Shown: positions 39,126-49,604, counted from the stretch's first letter. The stretch: DNA of 64,000 nt from CBDATW01 sp965214965 (GCA_965214965.1 OZ244030.1:124001-188000); one strand, 5' to 3'. Notes: a model not told the origin generated them from the letters alone. Program-made: numbers and translations.

Positions 39126-40202
39126 TTACTTGTCTAAATCTGGATTAATTTTTAGAAGCACTTTACCAGCTGCTCCGCTAGTAATAGCTTCAAATCCTTT
39201 TTCATAGTCTTCTAGATCAAATTCGTGGGTAATGATTTTATCAATTGCTGATAGAGGAATAATTTCGTTGTTAATCATATCAAATGATTCTTCTCATGTT
39301 TCAAAGATTTTTCTACCACAAATAAATTGTGCTTGGATATTTTTGAATACTAGTTCATTAATTTTAACTTCGAATTCATTTTTTCCATAAACAGATAGAA
39401 CTCCAAGATATCCACCTGGGTTAATAACATCAATCATATTGTTTAGAGCTATTGGCGCACCTGAGAATTCTCCGATTGCATCAATTCCTTCTCCATCTGT
39501 TAATTCATCAAATTTAGTTTTTAGTTCTTCTGATGATGTAAATTCTCTTGCATTAAGAACTTCGAATCCCAATTCTTTAATCATGTTCATTCTGAATTTG
39601 TTAGCTCCAACTACAAATACTCTTTTTGCATTTCTTCCTTTCGCTACTAATGCAGCAAATGCACCAATTGGCCCATCTCCTGAAATAACAACGTTTTTAC
39701 CTTCAAGTGATGTGTATGAAAGTGTGTGGTGCGCGTTACCAAATGGTTCTAGAATTCCGCAGTATCTTAGTGGGACTTTTCTATCTTCTGGTAACTTGAA
39801 TAGAATTTTAGCTGGAATTCTGACTTGATCAGCTCATGTTCCATCAAGGTGTACACCCAAGATAGTCATTTTTTTACATACATGAATATTTCCTTGTTTA
39901 CATACATGACATTCTTCACAGTAGTTGTGTGTTTCGTATGAAACAAAGTCTCCAGGCTTAACATTAGTTACGCCTTCGCCAACTTCTTCAACCATCCCGA
40001 TACCTTCGTGACCGTTAATTTGTGGTGTTTTGATTGTTGCGTTTGCTCAATCGTCTCATTTGTAAATGTGTACGTCTGTCCCACAAATTGATGAATAAAT
40101 CATTTTGATCTTAGCTTCACCTGGTTGCAGGTCAGTAATTTCTGGGCTACTGGTTTCAAATTCAAAACCTGGCCCTGACGTTTTTTTAATAATTGCTCTC
40201 AT
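39126..40202 (-). CDS. tdh: L-threonine 3-dehydrogenase (zinc)
   Basis: Tdh oxidises threonine to 2-amino-3-oxobutyrate with NAD+. The 358-residue medium-chain dehydrogenase has catalytic zinc ligands C40 (SSICGTDVHIYKW) and H65-E66 (INGHEGIG), four structural zinc cysteines (C95, C98, C101, C109) and the NAD loop SGDGPIGA. The HIYKWDDWA stretch is typical of threonine rather than alcohol dehydrogenases. It is divergent from permease 2. Confidence 0.92.
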
Positions 40203-40268
40203 TTTTATATATCTCCTTTGCTTTCGCATTTTTATTTTAACAATATTTATTTATAATTTCAAATAAAT

Positions 40269-40306
40269 TGTAAATGTTTACATTTACATAGTTATTTTGC
40301 TATAAT
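40269..40306 (+). promoter_or_regulatory. Permease-2 promoter with overlapping operator
   Basis: TGTAAATGTTTACATTTACA (40269-40288) is a perfect 9-2-9 inverted repeat. Its TTACAT (40278-40283) lies 17 nt before TATAAT (40301-40306) and can act as -35. The 14-mer TGTAAATGTTTACA differs by one base from the reverse-strand site in the glp region. A repressor here would control the permease and, being in the divergent gap, perhaps tdh-kbl. Confidence 0.6.
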
Positions 40307-40371
40307 GGGAGTGTAAATAAGCAGCATTTATTTACATAAATATTTTAAAATAAAAAAGGAAACAGAAACAC

Positions 40372-41787
40372 ATGAAAAAACAATCATTTAGCTTTTGGAA
40401 CCTAGTTACTATTAATGTAGGTTCAATGGTTGGTGTAGGTATCTTCTTCAAGAACCCTAAAATTCTTGCAGCTACAGGTGGCAACATTTGACTATCGCTT
40501 TTAACATGACTTGTCGGTGCTATTCTAGTTTACGGTATGGGGCTTTCATTTGCTGAAGCTCAATCATATACTGGAAAAAACAATATCTCAGGTACGGTTC
40601 CAAACTGAGTAACAACATTTATTGGGCCAAAAACAGGAAGAATTGCTCAACAAATCTTCGGGTGAATTTACTACCCAGTATTTTCAGTTCTTCTATCATA
40701 CTATGCTGTGGCATTTGTTCTGCTTGGAATGGGATGAACATGAGCAAGTATGGAAACTAAATGAAAAACAGTATGAGCATTGTCTTCAATTGCTTACTTA
40801 GCTCTATCAACAGGCAACGTTTTGTCATATTCATTTGGTAAAGGATTACAAATGGTTGGTACAATCATTAAGTTCATCCCGCTACTATCAGTAGTTGTGC
40901 TTGGATTTACAAGGCCAGTTGCTGCATCAGACGCTAACACGTTTGCTGCCGTAGCTTCTGGAGCAGTTAAGTGAAACATAGCTACTGTCTTCACTGCGCT
41001 TCCAGGTGTATTCTTTGCTTTTGACGCGTTCATGGGTGGACTAACTCTATCTAAAGAAGAAGAAAAACCAGGAGATGCTACAAAAGCTACAATGTTCTCA
41101 ATCATCTCAGTTGGTATCTTCTACTTTGTATTTGCTGCCGCAACAGGATATGGAACAAAAGATGCTTCACTATTTGAACTATTCCAAAAAACATTTGGTT
41201 CAACAGGAGCCTCAGTTCTTTGATTCCTAATCGGGATTTCAGCTTACACAGTTGCTAACGGGTTCCAGGTTGCTGGTGCAAGAGTTACAAAAGCTATGTC
41301 AGATGAAAAAGCTACAATTCCATCAAAATACATGTCAAAAATTGAATCAGATGGAAGACACACAAACCAAACTTGAATTGGATTCTTTATTGGTATGTTT
41401 TACATGGCACTAATGTTCATTATTGCTGATGTTACAGGGGACTCAAAAGAAGCAACATTTGATAACTTTGGTTCAGCTCTAGCACTATTTGCATTTGCAT
41501 TCTATGCAGTAGTAGGTTTTGGAGTTGTTGCCAACAGATTCACAAACAAATTTAAAGTTGACAAACAAAAACTCCCAATATTACAATTTGGAGCAGCAGT
41601 TATTTCTTTATGAGTTGTGGTACAAAATACAGTTAACTACTTCATTGCCGGGGCAAAAACTGTTGTTGACTTTAAAACACAAACAACACAAACATCACCA
41701 ACAGTTATGTGGCTAATTGTTTTGACACTATTTATCACATTTGTTACAACAAAAATTGCTGATTTAATCAACAATGAATATAATTAA
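40372..41787 (+). CDS. APC-superfamily amino-acid permease (paralogue 2)
   Basis: The 471-residue membrane protein with about 12 hydrophobic segments is a close paralogue of the protein at 6420 (shared MKKQSxSFWNLVTINVGSM, GVGIFFKNP, AEAQSYTGKNNISGTVP). Its divergent placement next to tdh-kbl with a shared control region suggests threonine as substrate (inference). AAAAAAGGAAA lies upstream of the start, and it has its own promoter and terminator. Confidence 0.88.
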
Positions 41788-41818
41788 AAATATATAACAA
41801 TACTAATTTTCTCATACA

Positions 41819-41840
41819 CATGCCAGTCGGCATGTTTTTA
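41819..41840 (+). terminator. Terminator after permease gene 2
   Basis: The stem catgcc / ggcatg with loop agtc is followed by TTTTT. Confidence 0.85.
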
Positions 41841-41861
41841 TTAATGTACAAATTAAAATTA

Positions 41862-41870
41862 TGTTATAAT
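41862..41870 (+). promoter_or_regulatory. Extended -10 promoter of tRNA-Lys
   Basis: TGTTATAAT ends 15 nt before the tRNA; transcription would begin near 41877. Confidence 0.6.
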
Positions 41871-41885
41871 CTATTTATTAAAAAT

Positions 41886-41962
41886 GGTCCCATAGCTCAG
41901 TTGGTTAGAGCACCTGACTTTTAATCAGGGTGTCGTAGGTTCGAGTCCTACTGGGATCACCA
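41886..41962 (+). tRNA. tRNA-Lys (UUU)
   Basis: The 77-nt cloverleaf has acceptor GGTCCCA / TGGGATC (one G-U pair), a D arm with AGCTCAGTTGGTTAGAGC, an anticodon stem CTGA..TCAG with loop CTTTTAA giving anticodon TTT, the T-loop GTTCGAGTC and an encoded CCA end. Confidence 0.97.
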
Positions 41963-41965
41963 TTG

Positions 41966-41999
41966 TAAAAACTAGAAGGCCAAACCTTCTAGTTTTTTA
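41966..41999 (+). terminator. Terminator after tRNA-Lys
   Basis: The stem aaactagaagg / ccttctagttt with a short loop is followed by T residues. Confidence 0.85.
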
Positions 42000-42055
42000 A
42001 AAAATTCTAATCTTTTAATTTTTTTTTAGATATCTATTAAATAAGAAGACTTAAT

Positions 42056-42247
42056 ATGAAGAGAAAAATTAAAATTAAAGGAATGTCATTAAAAGAAATT
42101 GAAGACAAAGGGATAGAGCTAAATAATTGTTTGCACTACCTGATAAGTGTTAATGAATGTAGTGCTTCCAAGTATATAAATAAATGCAGAAATAAGCCTG
42201 TATGCTCATTTCATTATCAAGATTTTAAATGTAAAAAGTTTAAATAA
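42056..42247 (+). CDS. Small cysteine-rich hypothetical protein
   Basis: The 63-residue basic protein lies between two tRNA genes. Five cysteines fall in its second half (NNCLHYL, NECSASK, NKCRNK, PVCSFHY, FKCKKF), with spacing that could hold a metal ion. I see no close family, and the ribosome-binding site is weak (AAGAAG), so it may be unexpressed. Confidence 0.45.
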   Translation: MKRKIKIKGMSLKEIEDKGIELNNCLHYLISVNECSASKYINKCRNKPVCSFHYQDFKCKKFK

Positions 42248-42286
42248 TGATTTTAGAACTTTTTTCCACAAGAGTTTAAAATAATA

Positions 42287-42292
42287 TATAAT
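42287..42292 (+). promoter_or_regulatory. -10 box of tRNA-Leu
   Basis: TATAAT ends 18 nt before the mature tRNA, so the transcript would start near 42299. The downstream pseudouridine synthase gene may be read from the same promoter. Confidence 0.5.
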
Positions 42293-42310
42293 ATACATAC
42301 TAAAACATAT

Positions 42311-42395
42311 GCGGATGTGGCGGAACTGGTAGACGCGCTAGACTTAGGATCTAGTATCGTAAGATGTGGGGGTTCGATTCCCTTCATCCGCACCA
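42311..42395 (+). tRNA. tRNA-Leu (UAG)
   Basis: The 85-nt class II tRNA has acceptor GCGGATG / CATCCGC, a long variable arm (GTATCGTAAGATGT), anticodon stem CTAGA / TCTAG with loop CTTAGGA giving TAG, T-loop GTTCGATTC and encoded CCA. Confidence 0.97.
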
Positions 42396-42457
42396 TTATA
42401 AAAGTAAGCAGGGAGATACCTGCTTATTTTTGTTCAAAAGTACCAAAAGGAAAAGAT

Positions 42458-43339
42458 ATGCAAAAAATTAAGATTACTCAAAACGATAATAATAAAAGAA
42501 TAGATAAATTTCTTATCTCTTTTTATAACTTACCAAAATCAGTTGTAATGAAAAAGTTTAGACAAAAAGATGTAAGAGTAAATGGTGTTAAAATAAAAAA
42601 CCATTCCTACCTTTTAAAAACAGGAGATGAAATAACTACTTATTTTACAGAAGTGAAAGAAAAAGTTGTAAATATACCAAAATCTGATACTAATATCGAT
42701 GTTGTTTATGAAGATAGCAACATCTTATTAGTAAATAAACCTGCAGGAATTTTAGTATCTGGTGAGAGTGAAAATAATTTACATTCACAAGTTTTAGCAT
42801 ATCTTGATAAAAATGGTAAAATTCCTGAAAATACATCTTATCAACCTATTAATATTCATAGATTAGATAAAAATACTACAGGTATTGTTATATTTTCACT
42901 TAATTACAATGCTCACAGAATTCTTTCAAAAGCAATTGCTACAGAAGGAATGGTTAATAAGTTTTATCTTACTAAAGTTCAAGGTAGGACACCTGAAAAA
43001 CTAATATTGGAAGATAAAATTGCTCATAATGAAAATCATCAAAAAATGGTTATTAATAAAAGATATGGCAAATTAGCAAAGCTTGAAGCTTATAAAGTTA
43101 AATTTGCTGAAAAAGAAAGAACTATTTTAGAAGTCAAACTAATTACAGGCAGAAAACACCAAATCAGATTACAATTATCAAATGCTGGATTCCCAATTGT
43201 GGGTGATCCAAGATATGGTGGACCTAAAGCAAAATATATCAACTTATGTGCTTATAAAATATCATTTAGTAATTTAAAAGGTGATTTAGATTACCTAAAC
43301 AACCAAGTTTATACAATAAAAAAACCAAACTGAATTTAA
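42458..43339 (+). CDS. RluC/RluD-family 23S rRNA pseudouridine synthase
   Basis: The 293-residue enzyme has an N-terminal S4 RNA-binding domain (about 1-60), the catalytic signature HRLDKNTTG and the GRKHQIRLQLSNAGFPIVGDPRYGG motif. The start at 42458 follows AAAAGGAAAAG; a longer frame reaches into the tRNA-Leu gene and is not used. A TGA just before the end encodes Trp (PNWI). Which uridines it modifies is not readable. Confidence 0.9.
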
Positions 43340-43353
43340 AAGTTTGGTTTTTA
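43319..43353 (+). terminator. Terminator overlapping the pseudouridine synthase stop
   Basis: The stem aaaccaaact / agtttggttt is perfect over ten pairs, with a T tail; the gene's last codons lie in the hairpin. Confidence 0.8.
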
Positions 43354-43404
43354 TATCGGTTTACACTGCGATCAAATCAGGTGGATTTTAATTAAAACCG
43401 ATAT
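43353..43404. repeat. Perfect 10-bp inverted repeat with 32-nt loop
   Basis: ATATCGGTTT (43353-43362) and AAACCGATAT (43395-43404) flank a 32-nt loop that is less A+T-rich than its surroundings. There is no T tail. It may be a structured RNA or a relic of a mobile element; nothing more can be said. Confidence 0.45.
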
Positions 43405-43517
43405 TAGTAATATATCATATTATATTTTTAGTGCAACAGTTTTTATGATTTTTTTAAATATTAGACTTTTGTTTATATCTATATATAATATATATGATTA
43501 AAAAAATAGGAGAAAAT

Positions 43518-43877
43518 ATGTTTTTAAGTAATATGACAACATCTGGAATGATTCTATTTTTCATTCTTTTTGCAATATTTCTGGGGATTGTAATTGCAAA
43601 CATTAGAAAACCATATTCAGGATCTACAAAACACAAATTAACTTTTGAACCCGAGGACTTATTTAAAGCTTTGGGAGGCCAAGATAATGTCGAAGCAATG
43701 AAATCAAACCATTCAAAATTACATGTTAAATTAAAAGATATGAACAATTTTGATCCAGAAGCTTTGAAAAAATTAGGGGCTACTGGTATCGTGGCTAAAT
43801 CATATGAAATAATAATTATATTTGGAAAAGCTTCAAAGCAAATTTCAGATAAAGCTAACACAAAAATACAACAGTAA
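43518..43877 (+). CDS. Membrane-anchored PTS EIIB-like protein lacking the catalytic cysteine
   Basis: The 119-residue protein has one N-terminal membrane helix (about 8-30) and an EIIB-type domain: DLFKALGGQDNVEAMKSNHS, then KLHVKLKDM and GIVAKSYEIIIIFGKAS. In glucose EIIB the phosphorylated Cys sits in DACxTRLRV; here that place reads KSNHSKLHV, so Asn replaces Cys. The start at 43518 is chosen for AGGAG upstream and because TATAAT at 43484-43489 would start transcription after the earlier ATG at 43494. Its role is more likely regulatory or structural. Confidence 0.75.
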   Translation: MFLSNMTTSGMILFFILFAIFLGIVIANIRKPYSGSTKHKLTFEPEDLFKALGGQDNVEAMKSNHSKLHVKLKDMNNFDPEALKKLGATGIVAKSYEIIIIFGKASKQISDKANTKIQQ

Positions 43878-43962
43878 TAATATTAAAATCAGTTTTTATT
43901 TTGTGCTATTTTTAGCATTTAAAATAGTGTAAAATATTATAGAGAAAATTAAGGAGAAATAC

Positions 43963-44955
43963 ATGAGCATTATTAAAAATTGTATTCAAAAACTTTCAAA
44001 AAGAGAAAGTTTAATTAAAATTGCATTTGTTGAAGGTAACTCATCAAGAATGATTGCAGCAGCTGCAAAATTAAAAGAAGACAATGTTCTTGAACCAGTA
44101 TTAATTTTTGAAACAATTAAACAATTTGAAGAAGTATCATCTAAAGTTGAAGGTTTTCAAAAATATATTATTGAACAAGAATCAGAATTAATAGAAAAAC
44201 TAGCTAAAAAATATGAAGAAAAAAGAAAAGGGAAAGAATCATTTGAAGATTGCTTAAAAAGTCTTAAGACTCGCCAATTCTTTACAGGTATGTTAATGCA
44301 AGAATCAATAATTGAGGGAGCAATTGGTGGAGTGCACCTTCCAACAGCAGATATTTTAAAAGCAGCATTTAAAACAATTGGTCCAAAAGATGGAATTAAA
44401 ACAATTTCTTCAGTTATGGTTATGGCTAAAGACAAAGAAACGTTTTTATTTGGAGACATTTCAGTTAATCCAAATCCAAGTGCAGATCAACTTGCAGATA
44501 TTGCACAAAACTCAAATGATTTTGCTAAAGCATTTGATATTGAAGAGAAAGTAGCATTTTTATCATTTTCAACTTCAGGTTCGGCTTCAACACCGCAAAC
44601 AAAAAAAATTATTGAAGCAACACATAACTTTAATAAGCGTCAATGTTCAAAATACCCAGCTATTGGTGAAGTTCAATTTGATGCTGCATTTGTTCAAGTT
44701 GTTAAAGATCAAAAATATAAATATGATTACAATTTTGAAGGAACAGCAACACAATTTATATTCCCAGATTTAAATGCAGGAAATATTGGATATAAAATTG
44801 CTGAACGTATGGGTGGATGATCTGCAATGGGTCCAATTTTAGCAGGACTTAAAAAACCATACAATGACCTTTCAAGAGGTTCAACAATAGCTAACATTAT
44901 TGATTCAGCAATTGTTACAGCTGTTCAAGCATATGCATTAGAAGGAGATAAATAA
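43963..44955 (+). CDS. pta: Phosphate acetyltransferase
   Basis: Pta converts acetyl-CoA and phosphate to acetyl phosphate. The 330-residue protein matches the short Pta form, with IEGAIGGVHLPTADILKAAF, VMVMAKDKETFLFGDISVNP, FSTSGSASTPQTKKI and WSAMGPILAGLKKPYNDLSRG near the C-terminus (Trp from TGA). AAGGAG precedes the start. ackA begins 2 nt after its stop. Confidence 0.95.
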
Positions 44956-44957
44956 TT

Positions 44958-46142
44958 ATGAATAAAATTCTTGTTATTAACGCAGGTTCTTCAACAATTA
45001 AATGAAAAGTGTTTGCAGAAGCAAATCTAGATTTAATTGCTGAAGGAGTTGCAGATAGAATCGGTATCGATGGATTAATTGTTACAAAATACAATGGTCA
45101 AAAACACACAGAAGAAACAACGTTAAAAAACCACCTAGAAGGTATTCAAGGTATTGTAAACTCTTTAAAATCAATAAATATTATTAAAGATGTAAAAGAA
45201 ATTACATCTATTGGACACAGAGTTGTTCACGGTGGAGCAGAATTTAAAACTTCAGCTATACTTACAGAAGAAAATATTAATAAAATTGATGAACTTTCAG
45301 TTCTAGCTCCTCTTCACAACCCTAATGCAGTTAGCGTTATTAGAGCATGTACGGATATTTTTGGAGAAGTATTCCAAACAGCAACTTTTGATACTTCATT
45401 CCATACAACAATTCCAAAGGTAAACTCAACATACCCAATTAATAAAGTTATTGCTGATGAACTAAAAATTAAAAAATACGGTTTCCACGGAACATCACAT
45501 AGATATATAACACAAGCACTTCAAGAAATATTGAAAAAAGACTCAGTTACATTCATCAATGCTCATGTTGGTAACGGAGCTTCAATGTGTGCTATTAAAG
45601 ATAGCAAATCATTTGATACATCAATGGGTCTAACACCACTTGCAGGTCTTATGATGGGAACAAGATCAGGAGACATTGATCCATCAATTATTAAATTCAT
45701 TATGGATAACAAAAAAATGTCAATTGATGAAATTGACACACTTCTAAACAAAGAATCAGGTATGAAAGGTGTATCAGGAATTTCTTCAGATATGAGAGAT
45801 GTTGAAGATGAAATTGCTAAGGGAAATACTGATGCAATATTTACATTTGAACTATATGTACAAAGAGCAGTTGATATTATTGCTCAATATGCAAACAAGC
45901 TTGGAAACCAACTTGATGCTCTAGTATTTACTGCAGGTATTGGTGAAAATGATGTTACCTTCAGAGAACAGGTTGTTAAAAAACTAACATTTGATAAAAT
46001 AATTATAGATTCGGAATTAAATAATGTTAGGTCAGGAAAACCAAGACTAATTTCAACTCCAGAATCAAATGTGCCAGTATATGTTATTCCAACAAATGAA
46101 GAACTAATGATTGCACAAGATAATAAAGAATTAAACAAATAA
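44958..46142 (+). CDS. ackA: Acetate kinase
   Basis: AckA makes ATP and acetate from acetyl phosphate. The 394-residue protein has the N-terminal phosphate motif MNKILVINAGSSTIKWKVF, GHRVVHGG, the catalytic FDTSFHTTIP and GTSHRYI boxes, and the adenosine motif FTAGIGEND. Spacing to pta (2 nt) and nox (13 nt) indicates one operon. Confidence 0.97.
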
Positions 46143-46155
46143 AAGGATTATTAAA

Positions 46156-47622
46156 ATGAAAAAAGAAAAAATTGTAGTAGTAGGAGTTAATCACGCTGGT
46201 ACCTCATTTATTAGAACACTAGCTATGCTTAACCCCAAAGCAGAAATTAATGCATATGACAGAAATGACAATATCTCATTTCTAGGATGTGGTATTGCTC
46301 TTTGAGTAGGGGGAGAATTTAAAGATCCATCAGGACTATTTTATTCAGATAAAGAAAAATTGACAAACATTTATAAAGCAAACGTTAAAATGGAACACGA
46401 TGTTACAGAAATTAATGTTAAAGAAAAATATGTTATGGTTAAAGATCTAAATACTGGAGAAGTTCAAAAAGATACATTTGATAAACTAGTATTTTCTGGA
46501 GGAACATGACCAATTAAACTTACAGTTGAAGGTGCAGACCTAAATAATATTTTCTTTTCAAAAATTTTCCAACACGCTAAAAAAATTAAAGCAAAAGCTA
46601 AATCTAAAAAAGTTAATGATGTTGTAATTATTGGTGCTGGATATATCGGTATTGAATTAGTAGAAGCTTTCCACCATGCTGGTAAAAAAGTTACTCTAAT
46701 TGATATGGCAGATAGAGTTGTTCCAAGATACTTTGATACAGAATTCACTACACCAATGATGAAAGAAATGGCAAAACAAAAAATTAAACTTGCTATGGAA
46801 CAAAAAACAATTCAATTCCTTGGAGATAAAAAAGGAAATGTTACTCACGTTGTAACTGATAAAGGTAAATATAAAGCTGATGTAGTTATTTCAGCTGTTG
46901 GTTTCTTACCACAAACTCAATCTCTATGAGTTACAGATAAAGAAGGTAAAATGCAAAGAAACAAAAATGGATCAGTTAAAGGCCAAGTTAAACTTGACCC
47001 AAGGGGAGCTATCATTGTTAATCAATACCAGCAAACATCAAATAAAGATGTTTATGCAATTGGTGATTGTTCAAACATTAAACATCACCAACTAGGATCA
47101 GCTAATGTTGCTTTAGCTACAAATGCTGTTAAAACAGGTATTGCTGCAGCTATGCATATTGCAAAAGGTAAAAATGCAGTTAAATTCCCCGGAGTTAATG
47201 GAACAAATGCTATTTCAGTATTTGACTTCCATTACTCGTCAACTGGTGTTTCAGAAGCTTCAGCTAAAGCTTTTGGAATTAAACATGAAGTAGCATATCT
47301 TGAAGATTGAGATCGTCCAGAATTTATGAAAAACAAAGCAAAAGTTTCCTTTAAAATTGTTTACGATCCAGAAACACTTAAACTTCTAGGTGCTCAAATT
47401 GGTTCAAGATATCAAAGTCATACTGAAGTAATGTATGCATTCTCACTAGCTTTATCTAAAGGAATGACACTTCCTGAAATTGCACTAATGGATGTTTACT
47501 TCCTTCCGCACTTCAACAAACCATTTAACTTTATGCTTAGAACAATTATGAGAGCTCTAGGTTTAGACTACACTGATTATGAAGCTGGATTTACAAAAGA
47601 TGGCACAAAAATTGCTAACTAA
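46156..47622 (+). CDS. nox: NADH oxidase (CoA-disulfide-reductase family)
   Basis: The 488-residue flavoprotein has the FAD-binding start (VVVGVNHAGTSFIR, residues 7-20), the single redox cysteine C45 in SFLGCGIALWVGG, a second dinucleotide motif IIGAGYIGIELVEAF and the FAD motif VYAIGDCSN. Enzymes of this type reduce oxygen to water at the expense of NADH. In the pta-ackA operon it would regenerate NAD+ for Tdh and other dehydrogenases (inference). AAAAGGA precedes the start. Confidence 0.93.
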
Positions 47623-47668
47623 GAATAAAAACAACTAAAAAGAAAAATAATTCTTAAAATTTAATACA

Positions 47669-47699
47669 AAGAAATTAGAGGTGACTCTAATTTTTTTAA
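47669..47699 (+). terminator. Terminator after nox
   Basis: The stem aaattagag / ctctaattt with loop gtga is followed by T residues. Confidence 0.8.
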
Positions 47700-47702
47700 A
47701 TT

Positions 47703-47711
47703 TGATATAAT
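47703..47711 (+). promoter_or_regulatory. Extended -10 promoter of the DUF2075 helicase gene
   Basis: TGATATAAT ends 7 nt before the ATG at 47718; the mRNA would be leaderless. Confidence 0.6.
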
Positions 47712-47717
47712 TTATTT

Positions 47718-49604
47718 ATGATTATATTTAAAAGTACAATTAGCAGGTTTAATAAACTATGCAAAAGCGCTAACCATGATTTATTAATATCTGAAATAAA
47801 GCAAAATATGAAAAATAAAATTGGCAGAGGAGTTTCAGATTCTGAAGAAAGATCTTGAAGAGTAACTCTTGTAAAGCTATCCAAATATTTTAAAGAAGTT
47901 AAAAATTCTAGTAAACAATATATTTTATTAGAGTTTAAAATTCCTTTTTCTCAAAAAAGAATTGACATAATTTTGTTGGGATCATCGGGCAAAAAACAAA
48001 ATCTTATGATTATTGAATTGAAAGGTTGATCAGAATCATTTGTAACTGATCTACCATCTCAAGTTAAAATAAATTCAAAATATGTTTATGCAAATCACCC
48101 GGCTATTGAAGCTGAAGAATATAAATTCCTTCTTACTCAACAGTTTAGTGATATAAATAAAAAATTCAATTCTATAGAAGCAGTAGCATTATTGCCTAAT
48201 TACATTAAATCAAATACAGATGCACTTTATGATAAAAAATTTGATGATGTTATGAGCAAAATTGCACTTTATCATAAAAATAACGTCTCAGATTTAATAA
48301 AAAATATAAACACAAAATTTAATTCGCCAACAAAGAAAATACTTGTCGATTATTTAGACAAATTAGAATACAAGCCTACCAAGTTATTTAAAGAGATTCT
48401 TAAAACGCATCACGATGATATCAAACTTTTTGGTTCCCAAAAAACAGTTTATGAAATAATAATAAATACTATTGATAAGTATTATGAAAACAAAGATAAA
48501 GTATTAATAACTATTTCAGGTGCAGCAGGATCTGGAAAAACAGTTATAGCATTAAAAGTATTATCCTATATTTTTACCAACAAAAAACTAACGGCTAAAT
48601 TACAATTGCCTGGGCCTGAATTTAGAGAATCAGTTAAAAAAACATTTGTTAAAAATATTTTTAATAATATGATTAGTGGTTCATATTCAAAGTCAGAACA
48701 AGATATTATTATTTTGGACGAGGCTCATAAACAAAGAGGTCATGGAAGTGCAAAACAATTTTATAATGAACTTTTTAATAATCAAAAATTTATAATAGCT
48801 TTAATTGATGATAATCAAGTTATTAATAAAAAGGGATATACAAAAAAACAAATTTTAAATAAGGCAGAAGTTGCCGGATTTAAAACGGTTGAGCTATTAT
48901 TAAAAGAGCAATTTAGAAACAATGGAGACGCCACTTATATCTCGTGATTAGAAAATTGAATATTTGATAAAGAAAATAATCAAAAAATTCACGTTAATGG
49001 AAATGGTAAAATGCATTTTGAAGTTTTAGATGAAACTACTTTTACAAATCTTTATAAAGATTTGTATGAAAAAGAAAACACAAGAATTGTTTCATTTTGA
49101 ACTCAACCTTGAAATGCCGAGCTTGATCAAAAAGGGATGCCTAAAAGAAAAATTAAAATTGGCTCAGAATATTATTGTTGAAATGTCAATGAATACTGGA
49201 TAAAAGCATTGCAAAAATTTTGTAATTTAAAGCCTTCCAGTGAATTTAAACAAAAATTAATTAAGAAAAATTTTAATTCAGATAAAAAAGGCTGACAATA
49301 TGTTGGTTATTTCAATACATTGCAAGGCGCAGAATTTAATAATATTTTTGTTCATTTACCAAAATTATTTTTCTTAAATGAACAAAATAAATTAGATGTA
49401 AATCTAGAAGAACTAGATTTTACAGATATGAAAACTCAAGTCTGAATGAAAAACAAAAAACCTAACCCAGAAAAAGTGACAGAAAACAAAAGGTATTTTT
49501 TAAACAGATTAATAGTTAACTTAACAAGAGGTACCAAGCGATGCTTTGTTTATTGTGAAGATAAAAAATTAGATAAATGATTAAGAGCAAAAGTTATGGA
49601 ATAA
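47718..49604 (+). CDS. Predicted PD-(D/E)XK nuclease fused to a DUF2075/SF1-type helicase
   Basis: The 628-residue protein has an N-terminal domain (about 40-170) with RIDIILLG and MIIELKGW, giving D83, E100 and K102 as a PD-(D/E)XK-like pattern. A superfamily 1 ATPase follows: Walker A GAAGSGKT (268-275), Walker B IIILDEAH (D334-E335), LLLKEQFRNNGDATYIS (motif III/IV-like), YFNTLQGAEFNNIFVHLP and RLIVNLTRGTKRCFVYC (motifs V-VI). DUF2075 helicases occur in restriction and phage-defence settings (family knowledge), so a defence role is possible. No phage or plasmid genes are near. A leaderless start and its own promoter set it apart from nox. Confidence 0.75.

Noticed and set aside
15173..40288. 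Calling the two 14-bp motifs true CcpA cre sites
   Set aside because: The centre is TG/CA rather than CG, and no ccpA gene is seen in the window, so I only call them cre-like.
42317..42457. N-terminal extension of the pseudouridine synthase frame
   Set aside because: It runs through the tRNA-Leu gene; the start at 42458 has AAAAGGAAAAG and gives the normal S4-domain beginning.
43494..43517. Upstream ATG for the EIIB-like protein
   Set aside because: It is only about 5 nt after the -10 box and lacks a ribosome-binding site; the ATG at 43518 has AGGAG.
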